This document shows positions 57,971-64,000 of a stretch of DNA of 64,000 bases, piece by piece; the first letter of the stretch is position 1; every line of letters starts with the position of its first letter. The notes beneath the pieces were generated by a model, which was not told the DNA's origin, did not search any database, and saw only the letters and a program-made list of their open reading frames with translations. Source of the stretch: Streptomyces sp. CB02261 (lineage in GTDB: Bacteria; Actinomycetota; Actinomycetes; Streptomycetales; Streptomycetaceae); contig NZ_LIVX01000001.1 in assembly GCF_001905665.1 (NCBI RefSeq), forward strand, positions 124,001 through 188,000. Direction: 5' to 3'. A program made the position numbers and the translations under genes.

Positions 57971-58327
57971 TTGCGCATCGGTGAACTGGCCCGGCGGACG
58001 GGGGTGTCGCCCCGGGCGCTGCGCCACTACGAGGCGGCGGGGCTGATCACCTCGGACCGCGCGGCGAACGGGTACCGGGTGTACGCGGAGAACGCGGTCG
58101 GCCGCGTGTCGAACATCCGGTACCTCCTGGACGCGGGGCTCACGCTCGACGACGTGTCCGCGTTCCGTTCCTGCCTCGACGGGGACATGCCGTCCACCCC
58201 GCCGTCCGCCCTCGGCCTCGAGATCGCCCGCGAGCGCCTCGCCGTGCTCGACGCGCGGATCGCGGCGCAGACCGCGGCCCGGGACCGGCTCGCGCGCAGC
58301 CTGGCCGCGGCGACCGGCGGCGTCTGA
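57971..58327 (+). CDS. MerR family transcriptional regulator
   Basis: 118 residues from TTG 57971, chosen because AGGAGG lies 9 bases upstream and the protein then starts with the family's LRIGELARRTGVSPRALRHYE. A GTG at 57941 overlapping the SDR stop would add ten residues. The helix-turn-helix (residues 1-70) is followed by a short coiled coil and no cysteine-rich effector site, as in small-molecule or redox-sensing members. It probably controls its own operon via the long-spacer promoter. Confidence 0.87.
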   Translation: MRIGELARRTGVSPRALRHYEAAGLITSDRAANGYRVYAENAVGRVSNIRYLLDAGLTLDDVSAFRSCLDGDMPSTPPSALGLEIARERLAVLDARIAAQTAARDRLARSLAAATGGV

Positions 58328-58352
58328 ACCCCGCGCGGGCAGGGCGGCGGGA

Positions 58353-58997
58353 TCAGCGGACCGCGGCAGCCGGCTCGGTCCGTACGCAGGTGGCGCGGCC
58401 CGCCTCGATCGCCTCGGCCAGCGTCAGTTCCCCGCCCGCGAGGGCCCGGCAGGTCGCCGCGTCGGTCCGGAGCCGGGTGTCCGGCACCGTCGCGGTCCCG
58501 GCCCCGTACACCCCGTCCCCGTACGCGACGCTCCCGTCGTCCCCGACCCGTACGTGGAACTCGCCCTCGTCCAGGCTCACCTGGACGACGCCCGCGCCCA
58601 GTCCGGCGAGCGCGCCGAGCAGCGGGATCGCGTACCAGTGCGCGCGGACGGCGTCGGTGGGCCGGGGATCGCCGAGCTCCGGCGCCCCCCAGGCGGCGAG
58701 GGCGCGCAAGACCGGCAGCAGGTCGCGGCCGCGCGGGGTGAGTTCGTACACGGACGCCGACGCGGGCGGGGGCAGTCGGCGCCGGGTGACGAGCTCGGCG
58801 CCCTCCATGTCCTTGAGGCGGCCGGCGAGCATGTCCGTGCTGACGCCCGGCAGGTCGGCGTGGAGGTCGGTGTAGCGGCGCGGCCCGGCGAGGAGTTCGC
58901 GGACGACCAGCAGGGTCCAGCGGTCGCCGACGAGGTCGAGGGCGCGCGCGGCGGCGCAGTGCTGGTCGTAGCTGCGGCGGCGTGGCTGACGTGGCAT
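58353..58997 (-). CDS. HxlR family transcriptional regulator with C-terminal extension
   Basis: 214 residues from ATG 58997. It has an HxlR winged helix (about 10-110): CAAARALDLVGDRWTLLVVRELLAGPRRYTDL and LPGVSTDMLAGRLKDMEGAELV. A C-terminal domain of about 100 residues resembles an SCP2/sterol-carrier-like fold (VQVSLDEGEFHVRVGDDGSV). TAGACT stands 7 bases before the ATG. It is divergent from the aminotransferase gene and separated by an array of half-sites. Confidence 0.88.
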   Translation of the reverse strand: MPRQPRRRSYDQHCAAARALDLVGDRWTLLVVRELLAGPRRYTDLHADLPGVSTDMLAGRLKDMEGAELVTRRRLPPPASASVYELTPRGRDLLPVLRALAAWGAPELGDPRPTDAVRAHWYAIPLLGALAGLGAGVVQVSLDEGEFHVRVGDDGSVAYGDGVYGAGTATVPDTRLRTDAATCRALAGGELTLAEAIEAGRATCVRTEPAAAVR

Positions 58998-59004
58998 GCG
59001 ACGC

Positions 59005-59054
59005 AGTCTAGACATGTTGTTGGACTTTCCAAGCTCGAACTTGGTAAAACCAAG
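59005..59054. promoter_or_regulatory. four alternating half-sites in the hxlR/aminotransferase promoter region
   Basis: TTGGA-CTT-TCCAA (59020-59032), CCAAG-N6-CTTGG (59029-59044) and CTTGG-N5-CCAAG (59040-59054) form a chain of three overlapping inverted repeats. The first overlaps the likely -35 box of hxlR, whose -10 TAGACT lies at 59010-59005. It is the probable operator of the HxlR regulator for both divergent genes. Confidence 0.6.
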
Positions 59055-59088
59055 CAACACTGATTCCGGGGACCTGGGGAGGTCGGAC

Positions 59089-60300
59089 ATGGAGTTCCGG
59101 CAGTCGAGCAAGCTGAGCGAGGTCTGCTACGAGATCCGGGGGCCGGTGATCGAGCACGCCGACGCGCTGGAGGAGGCGGGCCACAGCGTGCTGCGCCTCA
59201 ACACCGGCAACCCGGCGCTCTTCGGCTTCGAGGCGCCCGAGGAGATCGTCCAGGACATGATCCGGATGCTGCCGAAGGCCCACGGGTACACCGATTCCCG
59301 CGGCATCCTCTCGGCCCGCCGCGCCGTGGCCCAGCGCTACCAGGGCATGGGGCTCGCGGACGTCGACGTCGACGACGTCTTCCTCGGCAACGGCGTCTCG
59401 GAGCTCGTCTCCATGGCCGTGCAGGCCCTCCTGGAGGACGGCGACGAGGTCCTGATCCCCGCCCCCGACTTCCCGCTGTGGACGGCGGTCACCACCCTCG
59501 CCGGCGGCAAGGCCGTGCACTACCTGTGCGACGAGTCGGCCGACTGGTACCCGGACCTCGACGACATGGCGTCGAAGATCACCGACCGGACCCGGGCCGT
59601 GGTCATCATCAACCCCAACAACCCCACCGGCGCGGTCTATCCGAAGGAGATCGTCGAGGGCATCCTCGATCTCGCCCGCCGACACCACCTGATGGTCTTC
59701 GCCGACGAGATCTACGACCAGATCGTCTACGACGAAGCGGTCCACTACCCGGCCGCCTCCCTCGCCCCCGACCTGGTCGTCCTCACCTTCGGCGGCCTCT
59801 CCAAGACGTACCGGGTGGCCGGCTTCCGCTCCGGCTGGCTGGTCGTCACCGGCCCGAAGCAGCACGCCAGGAACTATCTGGAGGGCCTCACCATGCTGGC
59901 CTCCATGCGGCTCTGCCCCAACGCCCCCGCCCAGTACGCCATCCAGGCCGCGCTCGGCGGCCGCCAGTCCATCCACGAGCTGACCGCCCCGGGCGGCAGG
60001 CTCCGCGAACAGCGCGACCGGGCCTGGGAGAAGCTCAACGAGATCCCCGGCGTCTCCTGTGTGAAGCCGAAGGGAGCGCTGTACGCCTTCCCGCGTCTCG
60101 ACCCCGCCGTGCACAAGATCCACGACGACGAGAAGTTCGTCCTCGACCTGCTCCTGCGGGAGAAGATCCAGGTCGTCCAGGGGACCGGCTTCAACTGGCC
60201 GCGCCCGGACCACTTCCGCATCCTGACCCTGCCGTACGCCGACGACCTCGACGCCGCGATCAGCCGCATCGGCCGCTTCCTGAGCGGCTACCGGCAGTGA
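59089..60300 (+). CDS. PLP-dependent class I aminotransferase (alanine aminotransferase-like)
   Basis: 403 residues from ATG 59089, with GGGGAGG 7 bases upstream. It has LRLNTGNPALFGF near the N-terminus, the cofactor region VVIINPNNPTGAVYP, ADEIYDQIVYD, and the PLP lysine in GGLSKTYRVAGFRSGW. It resembles AlaA-type enzymes that transfer the amino group between alanine and 2-oxoglutarate. It is probably controlled by the divergent HxlR regulator. A hairpin terminator follows. Confidence 0.9.
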   Translation: MEFRQSSKLSEVCYEIRGPVIEHADALEEAGHSVLRLNTGNPALFGFEAPEEIVQDMIRMLPKAHGYTDSRGILSARRAVAQRYQGMGLADVDVDDVFLGNGVSELVSMAVQALLEDGDEVLIPAPDFPLWTAVTTLAGGKAVHYLCDESADWYPDLDDMASKITDRTRAVVIINPNNPTGAVYPKEIVEGILDLARRHHLMVFADEIYDQIVYDEAVHYPAASLAPDLVVLTFGGLSKTYRVAGFRSGWLVVTGPKQHARNYLEGLTMLASMRLCPNAPAQYAIQAALGGRQSIHELTAPGGRLREQRDRAWEKLNEIPGVSCVKPKGALYAFPRLDPAVHKIHDDEKFVLDLLLREKIQVVQGTGFNWPRPDHFRILTLPYADDLDAAISRIGRFLSGYRQ

Positions 60301-60330
60301 CGTCCCACCCCCTCGGCTGTCATGATCTGA

Positions 60331-60353
60331 GGGTCTGAAAGATCTTCGGACCC
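60331..60353 (+). terminator. terminator after the aminotransferase gene
   Basis: GGGTCTGAA (60331-60339) pairs with TTCGGACCC (60345-60353), 9 bases including one G-U pair, with a 5-base loop, 30 bases after the stop. Confidence 0.65.
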
Positions 60354-60407
60354 GACGAGGGAACCGGCCGCGAAGGCGGCCCGGACAGGCGGGAGGGGCG
60401 GCCGGTC

Positions 60408-60866
60408 ATGGATGTGGCGCTGATAGCGGTGGCGGGGACCCTGTTGGGTGTCGTCGCCACCCACTGGTTCCAGGCGCGGGCCACCGAGCGCACGGCCTCG
60501 CTCGCCCGCACCGAGCAGCTCCGCCAGGAGCGGATCGCGACCTACAGCGCCTACGCGAGCGCGGTCGTCGACTACCGGCACAGCCAGAACGACCGCTGGT
60601 TCCGGGCCGCCCAGCAGCCCGGCTCCGAGGAGGCGGAGGAATCCCGTCACGCCTCCTACCGGCAGCGGACCGCCGCGCGACAGGCGCTCTTCCGCGTCCA
60701 GTTGGTGTGCGACGACCCCCACATCCGCCGACTCGCCGAGGCCGCCTTCAAGGAGACCCACTGCATGCACGAGGCGGTGGGAGAGACGGAGCGGGCCCAC
60801 CGGTCCGAGCAGGCGAAAGAGGCGCTGGCCCTCTTCATCTCGGCCGCCGCGCCCGGCGTCCGCTGA
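60408..60866 (+). CDS. small membrane-anchored hypothetical protein
   Basis: 152 residues from ATG 60408. One N-terminal helix (VALIAVAGTLLGVVATHWF) anchors a long charged, mostly helical cytosolic region (ATERTASLARTEQLRQERIATYSAYASAVVDYR ...). The start-up layout resembles small Streptomyces proteins annotated as hypothetical. No catalytic motif is visible. It precedes the DUF2293 gene by 14 bases and is likely co-transcribed with it. Confidence 0.8.
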   Translation: MDVALIAVAGTLLGVVATHWFQARATERTASLARTEQLRQERIATYSAYASAVVDYRHSQNDRWFRAAQQPGSEEAEESRHASYRQRTAARQALFRVQLVCDDPHIRRLAEAAFKETHCMHEAVGETERAHRSEQAKEALALFISAAAPGVR

Positions 60867-60880
60867 GCGGGACGGCCGAC

Positions 60881-61570
60881 ATGGACCTCGTCGCGCCCGT
60901 CGTCGTCGAACCGCTCAGGCGCCGCCGCTGCTCGGAATGCCTGCGGGGGCCGCTGGAACGGATGATCGTCGAGTACAACGCGCCGGTCTGCCTGGACTGC
61001 GCCGACCTCGGCCATCTGGTCTTCCTGCGCCGGGGCGACACGGCGCTCACCCGCCGCGCCCGCGAGGGCAGTGCGCTGTGGGCGGTGGTGGTACGGCACA
61101 ACCGGCGCCGTACGCGGTACGAGCGCCAGGGCCTCCTCGTGGAGGAGGCGGCGCTGGCCGAGGCCGAGCTGGCCTGCCTGGCCGACGCGGAGGCACGGGC
61201 CAGACGCCGGGCCAGGGACGCGGCCCGGCGCGCGGCGCTCGACGCGGAGATCACCGAGGTCCTCCGGACGGAGATCCTGCGGCTCTTCCCCTCCTGCCCG
61301 GCGGACCGGGCCACGGAGATCGCCGTCCACGCCTCCGCGAAGGGCAGCGGACGGGTGGGCCGCACGGCAGCGGGCCGCTCGCTCGACCGGGGCGCCGTCA
61401 CGGCCGCGGTGCGCGCCTCCGTACGGCATGTCGACACGCCGTACGACACCCTGCTCATGCGGGGAGTTCCTCGGCACCAGGCCCGGACGAGGGTCGCTCC
61501 CGCCATCGAGGCGGTGCTCCGGGCCTGGCGTCGCGGCGGCGAGGACGCCTTCGGCCGGGGACACGGCTGA
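60881..61570 (+). CDS. DUF2293 domain-containing protein
   Basis: 229 residues from ATG 60881. A zinc-ribbon-like pair CSEC and CLDC (residues about 17-39) leads into DUF2293-type sequence: ADLGHLVFLRRGDTALTRRARE, a coiled coil rich in Ala and Arg (about 85-130), and the C-terminal HVDTPYDTLLMRGVPRHQARTRVAPAI. The function of the family is unknown; the basic coiled coil and zinc ribbon suggest nucleic-acid contact, which is an inference. Confidence 0.83.
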   Translation: MDLVAPVVVEPLRRRRCSECLRGPLERMIVEYNAPVCLDCADLGHLVFLRRGDTALTRRAREGSALWAVVVRHNRRRTRYERQGLLVEEAALAEAELACLADAEARARRRARDAARRAALDAEITEVLRTEILRLFPSCPADRATEIAVHASAKGSGRVGRTAAGRSLDRGAVTAAVRASVRHVDTPYDTLLMRGVPRHQARTRVAPAIEAVLRAWRRGGEDAFGRGHG

Positions 61571-61618
61571 CCGCTCGGGTGTCAGCGCGCCTCGGCCGGA
61601 CCGCGAGGGTGGGTGTCC

Positions 61619-62437
61619 TCAGGCCTGGTCCCCGGCGCGGCGGGCGCGACGGTAGAGCAGGGCTCCGCCGAGGAGCAGCGCGGCGCTCGCCCCGGCGGCG
61701 TAGCCGGTGGTGTCGGCACCCGTCTCGGCCAGCGCGACCGGGCGCGTCTCACCCTGCGGCGCGGGGGCCGGAGCGGGCTTCTCCGCCTCGGGCTCGGTCT
61801 CGGTCTCGGTCTGCGGGACCGGCACGTTCCGGACGGGGGTCTGCGGGCGCGGCGTCGGCTTCTCGATCGGCTGGGCCGGCTTCGAGGGGCCGTTGACCGA
61901 GGTGTTGCCGAAGACCGGGTTGAGCAGGCCGACGACGTTGACCGAGTTCCCGCTGACGTTCACGGGGAGGTCGATCGGGAGCTGGAGCCCGTTCCCGGAG
62001 AGGACGCCCGGGGAGCCCTCGGCGTGGCCCTCGGCCGTGGATCCGCCGCCGGTGGAGGATCCGCCCTGCGCACCGCCCCCGTGGGAGCCGTGGGAGCCGC
62101 CGCCGTGCTCGCCGCCGCGCGGGGTGCCGGGCAGGTCCTTGTGGGACCGGCCGCCGCCGTCCTCCGAGCCGTAGCCCCTGGGCTCGGGCGCGGCGGAGCG
62201 GTTGGCGCAGCCGTTGCCGAAGGCCGGGTTGAGCAGGCCGACGACGTTGACCGTGTTCCCGCAGACGTTGACCGGCACGTGCACCGGCAACTGAACCGTG
62301 TTGCCGGAGCCGACGCCCGGCGAACCGACCGCGGCGCCCTGTGCGCCGGAGTCGGCGTGCGCGGCGCCCGCCGAGAGCGCGAGCGCCCCACCCGTGACCA
62401 ACAGTGTGGCCAGACCACTTCGGCGAATCTGCCTCAT
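61619..62437 (-). CDS. long chaplin with two chaplin domains and sortase signal
   Basis: 272 residues from ATG 62437, with GGAAG before it. A signal peptide (LATLLVTGGALALSAGAAHA) is followed by chaplin domain 1 (GSPGVGSGNTVQLPVHVPVN, with Cys in NVCGNTVNVVG and GNGCAN), a Gly/Ser/His-rich linker and chaplin domain 2 (GSPGVLSGNGLQLPIDLPVN), where both Cys are Ser or absent (NVSGNSV, GNTSVN). A Pro/Thr/Glu stem leads to the sortase motif LAETG, a helix and a basic tail. Long chaplins are anchored to the peptidoglycan of aerial hyphae, where they recruit short chaplins and rodlets. Confidence 0.93.
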   Translation of the reverse strand: MRQIRRSGLATLLVTGGALALSAGAAHADSGAQGAAVGSPGVGSGNTVQLPVHVPVNVCGNTVNVVGLLNPAFGNGCANRSAAPEPRGYGSEDGGGRSHKDLPGTPRGGEHGGGSHGSHGGGAQGGSSTGGGSTAEGHAEGSPGVLSGNGLQLPIDLPVNVSGNSVNVVGLLNPVFGNTSVNGPSKPAQPIEKPTPRPQTPVRNVPVPQTETETEPEAEKPAPAPAPQGETRPVALAETGADTTGYAAGASAALLLGGALLYRRARRAGDQA

Positions 62438-62563
62438 GGCTTCCTGCCTTCCGGAGGTGTACACGGGCAAGTGCCCGTACCGGAATCAACGCGACAAACG
62501 CACGTGCCGGATCCGGCCGTTGACCGGATTCACTCCATCGAGTGGGCTCTGTTCGAGTGTGGG

Positions 62564-63832
62564 TCAGCGCCCCAGCAGGTCGGTGAGGGCTCCGACCGGG
62601 TCCGGATCGGGGGCGCCGCGCGGCCACCAGTCCTCGCGGCCGGCGTCCGACTCGTAGCCGTACCAGAGGCCGTCGCGGCCGAGGCGGAGCTGGAGGGACT
62701 CGGTGGACAGCCGGTTGCGCCAGGGTCTGAAGGCGGGGAAGTCGGCGGCGATCAGCGCGGGCCGGGCACGGTCGAAAGGACCCGCCGGCGGATCCCAGGG
62801 CTCTTCGAGTACCACGAGGCCCGCGGCTCCGCCCTGGCGCCAGGCCGCGACGGCGCGGGCGAGGTCCGTGGGGGTGCGGTCGAGGGCGTAGGCCAGGTCG
62901 CGGTAGAGGGCGCGGGTCGAGGCGGTGAGCCCGGAGCCGGGGTGCGCGGCGGCGAGCCGCACGGCGTCCTGCCAGGGGGTGAGCGCGGCGACGGGGTCGC
63001 GCCCGGTGCTGAGGAACACATGGGCGCGGGCGGCGGCTTCGGTGGCGAGGAGATCGAGGGCGAGCGGGTCGGGCGCGTCGGGGTCGGGCGGGAAGACGGG
63101 CGGGCGCCCCGGCCGCTCCGGAAGGGGCAGGGGCGGGGGCAGCGGCGGCGCGGGCCGGTCCGTCGCGTCGAGCACGGCACGGGCGGGGACCGTGGGCATC
63201 GGGGGCGCGGCCGCGATGGTCTCGGCGGCGGACCGGGCCGCGTTGCGCCGGGTCAGTTCGGCGAGGAGCTCCTGCTCCCCGCGGCCGCGCATCAGGAAGA
63301 GGACGAACGGGTCCTCGTCGAGCAGCCGCGCCGCCTGGTAGCAGAGGGCGGCGGCGTGCTTGCAGGGGTAACCGTCGTCCGGGCACGTGCAGTCGGGGAC
63401 GAGATCGCCCGGCACGGGCAGCAGTCCGGTGATCGTGCCCAGGGCGTGCGGCACGTCCTTGTCGAGGAGGGCGGCGATGTGGTCGGGCCGGGCGGTGGCC
63501 TCGTCGAGGAACCGCTCCCAGCCGTCGTCGCCGAGCGTCCGCATCCGGATCTCGGCGCGGTACGGCCGGGCGCGGCTGCCGTGGACGTAGGCGACGACCC
63601 GGCCGGGGGTGACGGTGATCGCGTCGACATGGCCGCGTCCCGCGTAGGCCTTGCCGCGGGCGAGGCGGGCCGGGTCGAGGGCGGTGTCCTCCAGGGCCTC
63701 GACCCACGCGTTGCCCCACCAGGTGGCGGCGAACCGTCCGTCGGGGGCCTCGCGGGGCGCGACCTGCGGGAAGCTGCGGCGGCGGTCGTCGTGGCGGGGG
63801 GCGGCTCCGCGCGCGCCCCTGATGGTGTTCAC
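62564..63832 (-). CDS. SWIM zinc-finger protein
   Basis: 422 residues from GTG 63832, which overlaps the helicase stop (GTGA). The SWIM motif CxCx(n)CxH appears as DCTCPDDGYPCKHAAALCY (about residues 148-166), preceded by a conserved region (FAATWWGNAWVEALED, YAGRGHVDAITVTPGRVVAYV). The C-terminal half is Pro-rich, then helical. It is the usual partner of the SNF2-type helicase encoded just upstream. Role: probably DNA or protein binding for that helicase. Confidence 0.9.
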   Translation of the reverse strand: MNTIRGARGAAPRHDDRRRSFPQVAPREAPDGRFAATWWGNAWVEALEDTALDPARLARGKAYAGRGHVDAITVTPGRVVAYVHGSRARPYRAEIRMRTLGDDGWERFLDEATARPDHIAALLDKDVPHALGTITGLLPVPGDLVPDCTCPDDGYPCKHAAALCYQAARLLDEDPFVLFLMRGRGEQELLAELTRRNAARSAAETIAAAPPMPTVPARAVLDATDRPAPPLPPPLPLPERPGRPPVFPPDPDAPDPLALDLLATEAAARAHVFLSTGRDPVAALTPWQDAVRLAAAHPGSGLTASTRALYRDLAYALDRTPTDLARAVAAWRQGGAAGLVVLEEPWDPPAGPFDRARPALIAADFPAFRPWRNRLSTESLQLRLGRDGLWYGYESDAGREDWWPRGAPDPDPVGALTDLLGR

Positions 63833-64000
63833 GCGGGCCTCCTCAGGGACACCAGGTCGGCGAGCTCCCGGTCGGTCAGTTCGGTGAGGGCCGCCTCGCC
63901 GGAGCCGAGGACGGCGTCGGCGAGGGCCCGCTTGGCGCGGAGCATCTCGGCGATCCGGTCCTCGACCGTGCCCTCGGCGACGAGCCGGTGGACCTGCACC
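63829..64000 (-). CDS. SNF2/DEAD-box helicase C-terminal fragment (cut by window edge)
   Basis: Only the last 57 codons are in the window: VQVHRLVAEGTVEDRIAEML ... LADAVLGSGEAALTELTD ... LVSLRRPA. The start TxxVQVHRLVAEGTVEDRI is the end of the helicase C domain of SNF2 ATPases. It overlaps the SWIM gene by 4 bases, so the two are coupled. The rest of the gene lies beyond the window edge. Confidence 0.9.
   Translation of the reverse strand, partial: VQVHRLVAEGTVEDRIAEMLRAKRALADAVLGSGEAALTELTDRELADLVSLRRPA

Overview
The window is chromosomal DNA from a Streptomyces species or a close relative. GC content is very high, codons end in G or C, GTG starts and ATGA/GTGA gene overlaps are common, and it carries actinomycete marker genes: whiA, rbpA, opcA, a long chaplin, a mycothiol-enzyme-family protein and a LAxTG sorting signal. 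The gene order sufB-sufR ... ctaA ... ctaB-tkt-tal-zwf-opcA-pgl ... pgi-rbpA-secG-tpiA-pgk-gap ... whiA-yvcK-rapZ-uvrC ... uvrA ... terC ... uvrB matches, from memory, the conserved core around SCO1925-SCO1966 of S. coelicolor. No transposase, integrase, CRISPR array, tRNA or rRNA was seen.

Layout. (1) 1-3815: the start of the suf Fe-S operon on the minus strand with its repressor SufR, a SufR-type operator and a perfect iron box, facing a two-gene ABC exporter. (2) 3899-7467: heme A synthesis (ctaA, ctaB) around a degenerate amidohydrolase and a small unknown protein. (3) 7782-14394: a tightly packed pentose-phosphate operon. (4) 14417-22172: two PH-domain membrane proteins behind pgi, then rbpA, secG and the lower-glycolysis genes tpiA, pgk and gap. 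(5) 22391-30450: a large secreted zinc carboxypeptidase, then the translationally coupled uvrC-rapZ-yvcK-whiA operon. (6) 30451-34000: a palindrome-rich gene-free stretch, a secreted papain-like protease with a membrane-anchored partner, a divergent regulator and a Rieske protein. (7) 34147-46455: uvrA, small enzymes, an MFS carrier, terC under a manganese (yybP-ykoY) riboswitch, two TerD proteins and uvrB. (8) 46496-64000: accessory genes, including an MHYT sensor, an alkyltransferase, a secreted phosphoesterase/MFS/beta-propeller operon, pseudouridine breakdown, three regulators, an aminotransferase, a long chaplin and a SWIM protein coupled to a SNF2 helicase.

How the genes work together. 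The core is housekeeping. Zwf, OpcA, Pgl, Tal and Tkt make NADPH and recycle pentoses, and Pgi, Tpi, Pgk and Gap link this to glycolysis. CtaA and CtaB supply heme A for the terminal oxidase, and SufB/SufR supply Fe-S clusters under iron and cluster control. UvrA, UvrB and UvrC are all present. Many first genes have a TANNNT box 6-8 bases before the start codon, which suggests leaderless mRNAs.

The most interesting non-coding signal is the leader of terC at 41304-41466. It looks like a Mn2+ aptamer whose closing stem strand is also perfectly complementary to the terC ribosome-binding site, a simple translational ON switch. Other candidates are the TerD protein fused to a degenerate FtsK-like domain, four alternating half-sites upstream of an HxlR regulator, and the phosphoesterase/MFS/propeller operon.
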